Assembly (NCBI RefSeq): GCF_003864975.1
Contig: NZ_BHGL01000007.1
Span: 320,359-384,358 of the forward strand
DNA: 64,000 nucleotides
Reading direction: 5' to 3'
Source of the DNA: Sulfuriferula thiophila
Lineage (GTDB): Bacteria; Pseudomonadota; Gammaproteobacteria; Burkholderiales; Sulfuriferulaceae
Positions 26,486 to 35,211 of this stretch are shown here, piece after piece; position 1 is the first letter of the stretch, and each line of letters starts with the position of its first letter. A model generated the notes under the pieces. It saw nothing but the letters and a program-made list of their open reading frames with translations. It searched no databases and had not been told where the DNA came from. Both the position numbers and the translations under genes were made by a program.

Positions 26486-27037
26486 TCAGGCTGGCGCGCT
26501 GGTGACCGGTGGCGTCAGAATCAATTGACCATTTTCCACAGGGATACGCTGGCCCGGATTATGATCCATGCGCACGGTGCCCTGCTTGTCACCCAAACGA
26601 TACGTCACATCGTAACCCAGCGTTTTTTCATGGCTTTCGTATTCGGTTTTGCAACGGGTCTTGATTTCGGTACGCTGATCGGAATTCTGCATATTCTGCT
26701 GCACGCGATTACCGGCATATCCGCCAGCGGCAGCGCCAGCCACCGTAGCCACCGTTTTACCGGTACCACCACCCACCTGATTACCCAACACCCCACCCAG
26801 CACCGCACCTATCGCTGTACCGGCAATGCGGTTTTCATCTTTCACCGGCGCCCGGTGCGTCACGGCTTCATCCTTGCAGACCTGATGCGGCGTACGTATC
26901 TTTTCCTTCACGGCATGCACATTCACTACCTCAGCAAATTTAGGCTCAGGGTGCAGCACCTTGTAACCAGCGACACCGCCGATAGCTGTCACTGCTGCCG
27001 CACCGGCTACCATACCGATTATCATCGACTTATCCAT
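26486..27037 (-). CDS. Glycine-zipper 2TM domain protein
   Basis: 183 residues. The first about 25 residues (MDKSMIIGMVAGAAAVTAIGG) form a membrane anchor or uncleaved signal. The middle is a glycine zipper: AGTAIGAVLGGVLGNQVGGG then GKTVATVAGAAAGGYAGNRV, as in SlyB/Pcp-type and YMGG proteins. The C-terminal part (YDVTYRLGDKQGTVRMDHNPG) resembles the SlyB-like tail, but there is no lipobox. GGAG precedes the ATG by eight bases. It is probably an envelope-stress or integrity factor; the exact role is unknown. Confidence 0.8.
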   Translation of the reverse strand: MDKSMIIGMVAGAAAVTAIGGVAGYKVLHPEPKFAEVVNVHAVKEKIRTPHQVCKDEAVTHRAPVKDENRIAGTAIGAVLGGVLGNQVGGGTGKTVATVAGAAAGGYAGNRVQQNMQNSDQRTEIKTRCKTEYESHEKTLGYDVTYRLGDKQGTVRMDHNPGQRIPVENGQLILTPPVTSAPA

Positions 27038-27163
27038 GTTTCTCTCCTCAAAGTTTCACTCACAAACCACAAACGCTATAGCGTTGAAGTATAGCGAGAG
27101 TTGGCGAACGTGCTGTTACAAGATGTTTCAAAATATTAACGCCCAGCACAGCGCAATTTTGTT

Positions 27164-28204
27164 TTAGATTGCGTCTATCGCCGCCAATACTTTGCGTACC
27201 GGCGCGGGAATCCCCATCCCCAATGCCACCTCTGGCTGCACCCAGCAGCCGCCTGTTTCATTCACGGCTAACGGCAAGCTCAGCACCTCCACCAGTTGCG
27301 GCGTAATCTGCAGACTGAAATGGCTGAACACGTGACGGAAATCCGGTAATTGCCGCATCGCCCCGACCTGCAATCGCCAGTTATCACAACACACTGCCAG
27401 CGCATCTTCTTCCATCGCCAACTCGGGGAAACTCCACAGACCGCCCCAGATGCCGCTGGACGGACGCTGCTCCAGCCACACCCGACCGGCATGCTGCAGA
27501 ATCACAAAACGTACCGTTTTGTGCGGCACGGATTTTTTCGGCTTGGGCGTAGGCAGGCTGGCAACTTGCTGCGTGGCCAGTGCCACACAACTTTCCGCTA
27601 CCGGACACGCCTCACAGCGTGGCCGACTGCGACCGCACAACGTCGCCCCCATATCCATTAGCGCCTGAGTATAAACAGCCACGCCGCTTGCCGGCAGCAG
27701 CGCTTCCGCCAATGCCCACAGCCGTGTCTCGATGGCTTTCTCGCCGGGGTAACCCGCAATACCGAATTGCCGCGTCAATACCCGCTTGACGTTACCATCC
27801 AGTATGGCTGCGCGCGTATCAAAACAGAAAGCCGCAATCGCCGCCGCGGTGGAACGACCGATGCCTGGCAGGCTTACTATTTGCTCTATCTGAACCGGAA
27901 ATACACCGTCAAAATCCGCCATCACCCGTCGCGCCGCCGCGTGCAGGTTGCGTGCCCGCGAGTAATAACCGAGCCCGCTCCAGTACGCCAGCACTTCATC
28001 CTGCTCTGCCGCAGCCAGACTCGCCACATCGGCAAACCGTTCCACAAAACGCTGATAATAGGGAATAACTGTCAGCACCTGGGTCTGCTGCAACATGATC
28101 TCGGACAGCCACACCCGATACGGATCGCGGCTGCCCTGCCAGGGTAAATCATGGCGACCGGCACGACGCTGCCAGTCGATCAGGCGCACAGCAAAATCAC
28201 TCAT
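27164..28204 (-). CDS. mutY: Adenine DNA glycosylase MutY
   Basis: Removes adenine paired with 8-oxoguanine. 346 residues. WLSEIMLQQTQV carries the catalytic Glu; LPGIGRSTAAAIAAF is the helix-hairpin-helix; ILDGNVKRVL has the catalytic Asp; the [4Fe-4S] cluster is C-x6-C-x2-C-x5-C in CGRSRPRCEACPVAESC. A C-terminal NUDIX-like domain (about 225-346) recognises 8-oxoG. The start codon overlaps the stop of the upstream fic gene in ATGA, so translation is coupled to that gene. Confidence 0.97.
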   Translation of the reverse strand: MSDFAVRLIDWQRRAGRHDLPWQGSRDPYRVWLSEIMLQQTQVLTVIPYYQRFVERFADVASLAAAEQDEVLAYWSGLGYYSRARNLHAAARRVMADFDGVFPVQIEQIVSLPGIGRSTAAAIAAFCFDTRAAILDGNVKRVLTRQFGIAGYPGEKAIETRLWALAEALLPASGVAVYTQALMDMGATLCGRSRPRCEACPVAESCVALATQQVASLPTPKPKKSVPHKTVRFVILQHAGRVWLEQRPSSGIWGGLWSFPELAMEEDALAVCCDNWRLQVGAMRQLPDFRHVFSHFSLQITPQLVEVLSLPLAVNETGGCWVQPEVALGMGIPAPVRKVLAAIDAI

Positions 28205-29547
28205 TCCTGCTCCGATCTGATAATGATTTCCCGCAGATCGAACGGCGCAAAATACTGGAACGCTTTACCCGCTTTCTGTTCCTGCAAGAAGCCCAATGCG
28301 GTCAGATCCATTAAATCCTGCCGGGCCGTCGCATAAGAAATACCATGGGAGCGGCGGTGACTGTCTATCGTATACGCCTCGGAACGACCTTTCAGTGCTC
28401 CGGTCAGCAACGCGATTTGCCGCAGATTGAGTTTTGCCCGGTCTTTCAGCGTGCCCAGCAGTTGCGATGTCTGCTGCATTTCAGCCTGTGCCTTAGCCAG
28501 ATAATCACGTAACGCATGCAAGGCAGCCTCTATCACATCCAACTGGTTAAGCAGAAAATAGGTCACGTCGCCCGCATCGGTTTCGGTGTAAAGATAAGCC
28601 CGCTTGTATTGCCCGGATGCTTTTCTTAATACGCTGGAAATAGATACATACTCCATCAGACTGTAACCGTGCCGCACCATCGCCCAGTAAAACAGGGCGC
28701 GCGCGGTGCGCCCGTTGCCATCGGCAAAAGGATGGTCGTAAGCCAGCATGAAATGCAGCAATATCGCACGCACCACTGGATGGCAATAAGGCTCATCGTC
28801 TTCCGTCTGATTGGCAAAATGGCACAATGCCTGCATACGCAGGCCCAGCTCGGCGGCCAGAGGCGGCTGATGCAGCACGGTGCCATCGCGGTTATCCACC
28901 ACCTTGACTGTATCATCTTGCCGCAGGCGTCCTTCGTCTTCAGGGTTTTCCAGCGTGCCACTCGTGATGATTCGGTGAATCTCGCCTATCAGCGCCGGCG
29001 TCAAATCAGTCTGGGCGATTTGCTGGATACGGCGCATGGCTTCGAAATTGTTATATATCATGCGCTCCGATACATCCACAGGCTTGCGGCCGCTACGCAG
29101 CATTTCTTCTGCAACACGCCGCGTCGTCGATGCGCCTTCCAGCTGACTGGAAGTAATCGCTTCCTCCATTAGCTGATTGAACAGATACCGATCGCGCTCG
29201 GCCGAATCGATATTCGAGTTACCCAAATAATCCGCACCGCCGGCATGACGATCTATATAGCGCAACGCCTTCAGCACCGGCTCTGCCAGGACGTAGCTAA
29301 AAGTATCGCCCTGCTTATCCAACAACGGCAATGTGCGCGCCTGGCTCTGCCGCCCCCATTTGATGAACAACCACCACTCCTCGTGGCTAATCCCGGCAGG
29401 AGGTGGACGGTGACGCAACTCGTCCCAATGCAGATAGCGCGCATCCGGAATATACTGCCCACGATTAAACGCCAGCCGGCCAAATTGCGAAGGATCCAAT
29501 TTGGCCATAATCTGCTGCAGTGTCGGGGGTACGGCTGGCAATGACAT
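28201..29547 (-). CDS. Fic-domain protein (AMP transferase) with C-terminal winged helix
   Basis: 448 residues. The Fic core motif HPFADGNGRTAR is intact at 272-283, so AMPylation chemistry is possible. An inhibitory-helix motif SSQLEG at 133-138 matches (S/T)xxxE(G/N), here N-terminal to the core (class II Fic, self-inhibited by the Glu). The N-terminus has a Fic/DUF4172-like region; the last about 70 residues (RQIALLTGALKGRSEAYTI...ATARQDLMDLTALGFLQE) look like a winged-helix DNA-binding domain. AT-rich palindromes lie upstream, fitting self-regulation. Its stop overlaps the mutY start by four bases. The target protein is unknown. Confidence 0.9.
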   Translation of the reverse strand: MSLPAVPPTLQQIMAKLDPSQFGRLAFNRGQYIPDARYLHWDELRHRPPPAGISHEEWWLFIKWGRQSQARTLPLLDKQGDTFSYVLAEPVLKALRYIDRHAGGADYLGNSNIDSAERDRYLFNQLMEEAITSSQLEGASTTRRVAEEMLRSGRKPVDVSERMIYNNFEAMRRIQQIAQTDLTPALIGEIHRIITSGTLENPEDEGRLRQDDTVKVVDNRDGTVLHQPPLAAELGLRMQALCHFANQTEDDEPYCHPVVRAILLHFMLAYDHPFADGNGRTARALFYWAMVRHGYSLMEYVSISSVLRKASGQYKRAYLYTETDAGDVTYFLLNQLDVIEAALHALRDYLAKAQAEMQQTSQLLGTLKDRAKLNLRQIALLTGALKGRSEAYTIDSHRRSHGISYATARQDLMDLTALGFLQEQKAGKAFQYFAPFDLREIIIRSEQE

Positions 29548-29562
29548 AACTATTAATTTTCT

Positions 29563-29780
29563 TAAAATTGATAGTTAATAGTAGACTGCATTCAAAAATT
29601 TATCTATCAATTTAATAAAAATTAATAGATAAATTCGCAATTCACGACATCAACAAAAACAAATCCCATGATTTTATTGACAAAAATAGCACAATTAAAA
29701 AAATAACATCTTGAGAACTATTAACAAACTCAATTATTAATAGATAAAAATCAGCTTAAATACTATCAATTTTCAGCTGA
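29563..29780. promoter_or_regulatory. AT-rich palindromic region upstream of the fic gene
   Basis: 29597-29613 and 29618-29635 form a long imperfect palindrome (AATTTATCTAT / ATAGATAAATT arms, then one mismatch and further pairing). The submotif AAAATTGATAG or its complement recurs at about 29567 and 29763, and TTAATAGATAAA at about 29624 and 29738. These could be several binding sites for the winged-helix end of the Fic protein. No other gene is seen in the 262 bases to the Lon-like gene. Confidence 0.5.
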
Positions 29781-29809
29781 TTAATAATACTGGCAAGCAA
29801 TTTTTTTCA

Positions 29810-32227
29810 TCAATGCCCGCCATGGCGCGACTTACTGTCAGCTTTAGGGTGATCTTCCGGATTGCAGATACGGTGATAACGCAACAGGGTCTTCTGCGCG
29901 CGGCCGAGCACGCTGTTATTGGTGTAGATACCGCTCTCATCCTGCTCACCTGCAGGATAACCGGTCAACAATTCCAGCCCGTCGAGCACATGATCAATGA
30001 CATGAATATGGAATTGGCTGTCAGCGACGGCATCAATCACTTCCTGACTCAACATCAGATGCGGCCGGTTACGTGCCGGCAAAATGACGCCCTGGCTGCC
30101 ATCCAGCCCAACCTCGCGACAGACACGAAAGAACCCTTCTATCTTTTCGTTAAGGCCGCCGATGGGCAACACTTCGCCGAACTGGTTAAGCGCGCCGGTC
30201 ACCGCAATACCCTGATGTATTGGCAAGTCGGACAGACTGGATAGCAGCGCATACAGCTCGGCGCAGGATGCTGAATCACCTTCCACACCGCTGTACTCCT
30301 GCTCGAACACCAGCGCACCATCCACCGACAGCGGGCCCAGATGGGCAAACAGGCTGGCAAAATAGCTCTGCAGTATGAATACGCCCTTATCGTGTATCGG
30401 GCCGGACATTTCCACTTCGCGTTCGATATTGATGACGCCATCCTTGCCGGGGAAAGTGCGGGCGGAAACAACAACAGGCAAACCGAAGCGATGGTCGCCC
30501 AGATCGATCTGAGTCAGACCATTGATATGGCCGACACGCTCACCCTGTACGGTGATCAGCAATTCGCCTTCGGCTATCGATTCATGCAAACGCTGATCGG
30601 GATAATCATGACGCCAGGTTTTGGCCGCCAGCGCCCTTTCCACATCTTCGCGCTGCACAATCTCGCCCTGTGCCAATGCAGCACTTTCTGTCACCAGTTG
30701 CTCCAGATACGCGAACACCGCATAGAGCCGCAACTGGTCATCCGCCTCGCGGTGCATTTCTTCCAGCAAGCGTGCTACGGCCGCAGCAGAAAAGTGCGGC
30801 AAACCCAGGCGCTGGCAAACATGCGCGATGAAGATAGCGCTGTCGCGATGGGTCGATGCCCCGGCCTTGAAGCTTTCGGCAAAATCAACCTTGATGCGAA
30901 AATAACGGCCGAATTCGGGATCGGCTTCCTGCAGTTCGTAATAATGCTCACGGGTACCGATGAGAATAAGCTTGACCGCCACGTCCACGGCTTCCGGCTC
31001 CAGCGACACCGCCGGATTAGGTGAATACAGCGTGCCCGGCTCCTCTATCTGCAAGCGCCCGCTGCGCAGGAAGCGGCGCAATTTTTCCCACACCAGCGGA
31101 TCACCAAACAGATCGCGCAGATGCAGCAACAAAAATCCGCCATGTGCCCGCAACAGACTGCCGGCACGAATGCGGGAAAAGTCGGTCATCAGCACATCGT
31201 TTTCAACCTGATACTCGATGTTGCCGAACAGGGAACGGAACAGTGGATTATCTTCCACCAGCGCCGGCGCACCGCTGAGGCCACTGTTATCTACCACCAG
31301 ATTGACACGGTATGCCAGCATCACTTCAACCAGCTCGGCTTGCACCGCCACATCTTCCGAGCCAAACAAATCCAGTTGCTCCAGCACGTCCTGCGCCAGC
31401 GCATCGAGATAACGCCCCAACTTGCCGGCATCCATGATCTGCTGCTTCATCGCCACGCGAATCTGTTGCAACTCATGCTCCAGCAAAGGCTTGACCAGAT
31501 GACGCTTGAACTGGCTCAGCGCATCTTTGCCGGCACGTTCCTTAGGCCGCATTTTATCCAGAAAGCGGGCAATCTCCACCCGCAGTGCCTGTTCATCACG
31601 ATCGATCTCGACTTTACGTTCAGCGGACAGCGCCAGCATCTCCGTCTCGGTTACCGGATGCCCATCCGCATTAAGCAAGGTGAAGATCATGCGCTCATCC
31701 TCGCGATGCAGGGTGAAATGCCGCGCCGCAGCAAACGCAGACAGCTCCGCATAGGCCACGCCCTCTTCCTCTTTATAGGCTTTTTGCAAGCGCTCACTTT
31801 CAGCTTTGAATTCGGGACCACTGAGACGTCGCGGAATCTCTGCCAGCAACAGCTTCACCAGTTCCGCCATCCTGTCACGCAATACCCGGCCCTGCCCGGC
31901 AGGCAGACGCAATGCCAGCGGTTTTTCCGGCACATCGAAATGATGCAGATAGCACAAATCAGGAGGTGGCGGACGTTTCGCCGCGGCAGCGCGCATGGCC
32001 ACTTCCAGCAGGGAAGAACGGCCACTGCCGACCTCGCCGAGCACAAACAGATTGTAGCCGGGCTGATCCAGTGACAGGCCGAAGTGCGCGGCTTTTTCAG
32101 CGCGTTCCTGGCCTATCCACGGCAAAGCTTCGGACACCAGTTCAATTGTATTGGCAAAACCCAGTTGTGCTGGATCAAGTGTCAGGCGGAGCTGTGGCGG
32201 TAGCAGTTTGGCAAGCGGCATGGACAA
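29810..32227 (-). CDS. Lon-like ATP-dependent protease (LonB/AAA_32 type)
   Basis: 805 residues. Walker A-like GEVGSGRSS at 64-72; an inserted helical region about 100-290 replaces the usual Lon N-domain; the AAA module then continues (DFSRIRAGSLLRAHGGFLLLHL, Walker B-like). The C-terminal Lon protease domain has a Ser-Lys dyad: Ser652 in EGDSAS and Lys695 in LNEKIEGFF, 43 residues apart as in E. coli Lon (679/722). The annotated family is 'Lon protease family / AAA_32'. Substrates are unknown. A 340-base gap with a MITE precedes it. Confidence 0.9.
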   Translation of the reverse strand: MSMPLAKLLPPQLRLTLDPAQLGFANTIELVSEALPWIGQERAEKAAHFGLSLDQPGYNLFVLGEVGSGRSSLLEVAMRAAAAKRPPPPDLCYLHHFDVPEKPLALRLPAGQGRVLRDRMAELVKLLLAEIPRRLSGPEFKAESERLQKAYKEEEGVAYAELSAFAAARHFTLHREDERMIFTLLNADGHPVTETEMLALSAERKVEIDRDEQALRVEIARFLDKMRPKERAGKDALSQFKRHLVKPLLEHELQQIRVAMKQQIMDAGKLGRYLDALAQDVLEQLDLFGSEDVAVQAELVEVMLAYRVNLVVDNSGLSGAPALVEDNPLFRSLFGNIEYQVENDVLMTDFSRIRAGSLLRAHGGFLLLHLRDLFGDPLVWEKLRRFLRSGRLQIEEPGTLYSPNPAVSLEPEAVDVAVKLILIGTREHYYELQEADPEFGRYFRIKVDFAESFKAGASTHRDSAIFIAHVCQRLGLPHFSAAAVARLLEEMHREADDQLRLYAVFAYLEQLVTESAALAQGEIVQREDVERALAAKTWRHDYPDQRLHESIAEGELLITVQGERVGHINGLTQIDLGDHRFGLPVVVSARTFPGKDGVINIEREVEMSGPIHDKGVFILQSYFASLFAHLGPLSVDGALVFEQEYSGVEGDSASCAELYALLSSLSDLPIHQGIAVTGALNQFGEVLPIGGLNEKIEGFFRVCREVGLDGSQGVILPARNRPHLMLSQEVIDAVADSQFHIHVIDHVLDGLELLTGYPAGEQDESGIYTNNSVLGRAQKTLLRYHRICNPEDHPKADSKSRHGGH

Positions 32228-32383
32228 CTCAGTATAAGGAGAGATAATGGTTATTTTCCCACGACTGGCCGAAAAATACAGATTAATGACAACATTGTGG
32301 ATACGGCGGAAATTTTCAGCTCACTATTCTTAAACTTGTTCATTCTGGAATTACTTAATCGGAAAAAATGTCGGATAATAGTC

Positions 32384-32533
32384 ATACAGAGACCTTTGCA
32401 CGATGTAGCGAGCGCAGTTCAGATGAGGCGGAAATCAGCGAAAAAGCGGAGTGTACAACTAGTACATGAGCATTTTGAGCTAATTTTCAACGAAATATGA
32501 ACAAGCGCAGTAATCGTGCAAAGGTCTCATACA
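32384..32533. mobile_element. 140-bp MITE with terminal repeats and target duplication
   Basis: Element 32389-32528. Perfect 16-bp terminal inverted repeats GAGACCTTTGCACGAT (left) and its reverse complement (right). The element is flanked by the direct repeat ATACA at 32384-32388 and 32529-32533, a 5-base target duplication. It contains no ORF, so it depends on a transposase elsewhere. The ends resemble those of IS5-like elements, from memory. It lies between the Lon-like gene and a response regulator, within the 341-base gap. I see no other gene in that gap. Confidence 0.88.
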
Positions 32534-32568
32534 GACATTCCGGCAATCTTATATAGATCAACGCAACC

Positions 32569-33330
32569 ATGGACAAGGTAATGTACAGCAAAACCAGTAA
32601 GGGACTGAATGCCATCACCAAAGGCATTGTTAAATTTCCTTACAGTGCCGCAAGCGTACTCGCGCAGATTGGCGACAGATCGGATATCGTGCAAATCCAT
32701 CTGAAGTGCACCGCACTCAGTAACGCAGAACTGAAACGCGCGCTTGATTGGCTGCTCCGTGAAGACTACATTCAAACCGTCGTTGAAAACCTGCAGGCCG
32801 TTGAAGATTTGCCGGAAGCACATAAACCCGGCGATACGGGCGTGGAATTACTGGACCCGATAAAAGGTTTACAGGAATGGGCCAAAGCCCAGCGCATGGC
32901 AAAGGCGCTCGTAAACAACGGATTTTGCTCATCAGGCAATATCCAGCGCACCAAACCGGAAAATGCAACCATACTGCTTATTGAAGATGATCCACGACTC
33001 GCCATGCTGGAAGAAGCCATACTCGAACGCGAGGGATATCTGGTAAGTCATGTGGAGTCAGGCGAACTGGCACTGGAAAAGCTGCAGGGCGGCTACATGC
33101 CGGATGCAATCATTCTGGATATTATATTACCCGGCATGGATGGCATAAAAACCTTGCAGGCCATACGCTCCAATGCCAGAACGGCTCATCTGCCGGTGAT
33201 CATGGTAACGTCCAAAGTCAGTGACGAGGATGTGATGGAAGGTCTGATCAACGGTGCAGACGGCTATATATTCAAGCCCTTCCAGCCGAAAAAGCTGGCT
33301 AGCCATCTGCTGGAAGTACTGGGCTGGTGA
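32569..33330 (+). CDS. Response regulator with N-terminal winged-helix-like domain
   Basis: 253 residues. The receiver domain is C-terminal (about 133-250): acidic LLIEDD at 136-141, phospho-acceptor Asp184 in AIILDIILPGMDG, Thr214 region MVTSK and Lys237 in FKPF. The N-terminal about 120 residues (KTSKGLNAITKGIVKF...LKRALDWLLREDYIQ) look like a small helical or winged-helix domain of the type often joined to orphan receivers; that is inference. ATG at 32569 or 32581. It converges on the HPT-REC-REC-GGDEF gene 50 bases away. No histidine kinase is present here. Confidence 0.85.
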   Translation: MDKVMYSKTSKGLNAITKGIVKFPYSAASVLAQIGDRSDIVQIHLKCTALSNAELKRALDWLLREDYIQTVVENLQAVEDLPEAHKPGDTGVELLDPIKGLQEWAKAQRMAKALVNNGFCSSGNIQRTKPENATILLIEDDPRLAMLEEAILEREGYLVSHVESGELALEKLQGGYMPDAIILDIILPGMDGIKTLQAIRSNARTAHLPVIMVTSKVSDEDVMEGLINGADGYIFKPFQPKKLASHLLEVLGW

Positions 33331-33380
33331 TCTTGTCACGCATTTAAATTCCAGGCTTGATTACAACGAACTCGTCTCTA

Positions 33381-35093
33381 CTATTTATCAACAGGGGCCG
33401 CGCGCACCTGGTTGCGCCCGCCGCGTTTCGCCGCATAAAGCGCTTCATCTGCAGCAACGAGCAACGCCGAACCATTGCTGTCAGGATATTGCATTGAGCA
33501 GGCTATTCCCGCCGAGATAGTGCACGTAAAATCAATACCTTCATGACTGAAACGCAAACCTGCAAAACGCTGGCGTATATCTTCCATAAGCAGATAACCG
33601 GCCTCGATGTCACAATCCGGCAGCACCGCCACAAACTCTTCACCGCCGTAGCGCCCCGTGCTGTCTGACTGGCGCAGGCGCTGACGCAGCAACATCGCAA
33701 CGGATGAAATAACCAGATCCCCCACGGCATGGCCATAGGTATCATTTACCGATTTGAAAACATCGATATCCAGCATTGCTACTGTGACCGGCTTACCGAC
33801 CCGCCGGGCGCGAATCACCTCGACATCTGCGGCATCTTTAATACTGGCATGCTTGAGTAGCCCAGTCAGACTATCGCGGCTGATCTGCGTCGCCAACTGA
33901 CGGGCTCGCTCGGTTCGGCTACGCACAGCGGCGATGAGCTGCGCATCCAGAATCGGTTTTAACAAAAAATCATCGGCACCGCGATCCATGGCCTTAATCT
34001 GTAAATTGAGGTCAGTCTCAGCGGAAAGATATACGATAGGCAGACTGCTCCAATTATCATACTGACGAATCACCCCCGCCAGGTCATGGCCAGAGTAGCC
34101 GGGCATGTTCAAATCCATCAGCACCAGTTCTGGCCGGAATGCCGATATCTTTTCGATGATAGCTCCGGGTTGATGCAAAACATCGACCTCCATGCCTGCG
34201 CCAAGTAAAACCAGACGATAATGTTCCGCCAGATCCACATCATCATCGACGATCAATACCCGTTGCGGTGGTGCCTGGCGCTGCTCAAATACCTGCTCCA
34301 TGCGATTAACCAGGCGCGGCACATCCAGCGGCTTGAGGAAGTAACTGGCCGCACCCAGCTGAGCAGCACGCACTCGCGACTCAAAATCATCATGCGAAGT
34401 TATAAATATTAACGGACAACTTAATGCCCGCAGGTTTAGGCGCTGAGCAAACACTTCTGTGGAATTCTCACCTTCCTGCTGAAAGATAACGTCCATAATC
34501 AGCATATCCGGAGATTCATTCTGCGCAACCGCTTCGGCATCACTGATCCTCGCGAACAGACGTACCTCATAATTGAATGCTGTCAGTTGGCGCATCAATT
34601 CATTGCCGAGCACGACATCGTCTTCGACCAGCCACACCCGAACGCGCTGTCTGGTTGTCAGTACTGTTTTTTCAACTGGTTTAGGAATAGGCGAAGTCCG
34701 GACATCGGATAAAGATTCAGCCAGGGCCGCGATGTCGCTCACAAGATGTAACCGGGTTTGTACATCAACTGCATCGAGCGTACCAGCAAGAAAATTTTTG
34801 ACTTGCTGCTCCAGCGAGCGTGCGCCCGAACTCAACGCAGCCAATCCGAATGTGCCACCCGATCCTGCCAGTTTATGCAAACGATGGTGCAGTTCATTCA
34901 ACTGGGCACGGTCTTCCTCGCTCCCCGCCAGACCACCAGCCAGCGTATTCAACGCCAGCAGCTCTGCTGGTAGCCGTGACAAATAATCATCACGCAGTCG
35001 GTTCAACTGTGCGGCTATGGCAGCCGCTCTGGATTTATCCTCGGTCATCTTCAAGTAGGCTCTATGATCATTATTAAGAATACTACTGGGCAT
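33381..35093 (-). CDS. HPT-REC-REC-GGDEF signalling protein
   Basis: 570 residues. HPT domain about 20-120 with phospho-His73 in LHKLAGSGGTFG. First receiver about 152-268 (acidic EDD 157-159, Asp201 in LIMDVIF, KP at 254-255). Second receiver about 277-392 (DDD 283-285, Asp327 in LVLMDLNMPG, KP at 379-380). GGDEF domain about 405-567 with active GGEEF at 483-487 and RxxD product-inhibition site RQSD. So it can receive phosphate by HPT or receivers and make c-di-GMP. The start at 35093 is uncertain; an ATG at 35048 would remove 15 residues. It probably works with the RR at 32569. Confidence 0.9.
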   Translation of the reverse strand: MPSSILNNDHRAYLKMTEDKSRAAAIAAQLNRLRDDYLSRLPAELLALNTLAGGLAGSEEDRAQLNELHHRLHKLAGSGGTFGLAALSSGARSLEQQVKNFLAGTLDAVDVQTRLHLVSDIAALAESLSDVRTSPIPKPVEKTVLTTRQRVRVWLVEDDVVLGNELMRQLTAFNYEVRLFARISDAEAVAQNESPDMLIMDVIFQQEGENSTEVFAQRLNLRALSCPLIFITSHDDFESRVRAAQLGAASYFLKPLDVPRLVNRMEQVFEQRQAPPQRVLIVDDDVDLAEHYRLVLLGAGMEVDVLHQPGAIIEKISAFRPELVLMDLNMPGYSGHDLAGVIRQYDNWSSLPIVYLSAETDLNLQIKAMDRGADDFLLKPILDAQLIAAVRSRTERARQLATQISRDSLTGLLKHASIKDAADVEVIRARRVGKPVTVAMLDIDVFKSVNDTYGHAVGDLVISSVAMLLRQRLRQSDSTGRYGGEEFVAVLPDCDIEAGYLLMEDIRQRFAGLRFSHEGIDFTCTISAGIACSMQYPDSNGSALLVAADEALYAAKRGGRNQVRAAPVDK

Positions 35094-35211
35094 CAGATGG
35101 TTTCATCTTAGCTCAAATCAAGCGCAGCAAACGTTAACAATTATTAAATTGCCCCCCGTACGCATTGGATTTAATAAACCCGGCAATACCGGATGAGTGC
35201 AACAGCGCGAC

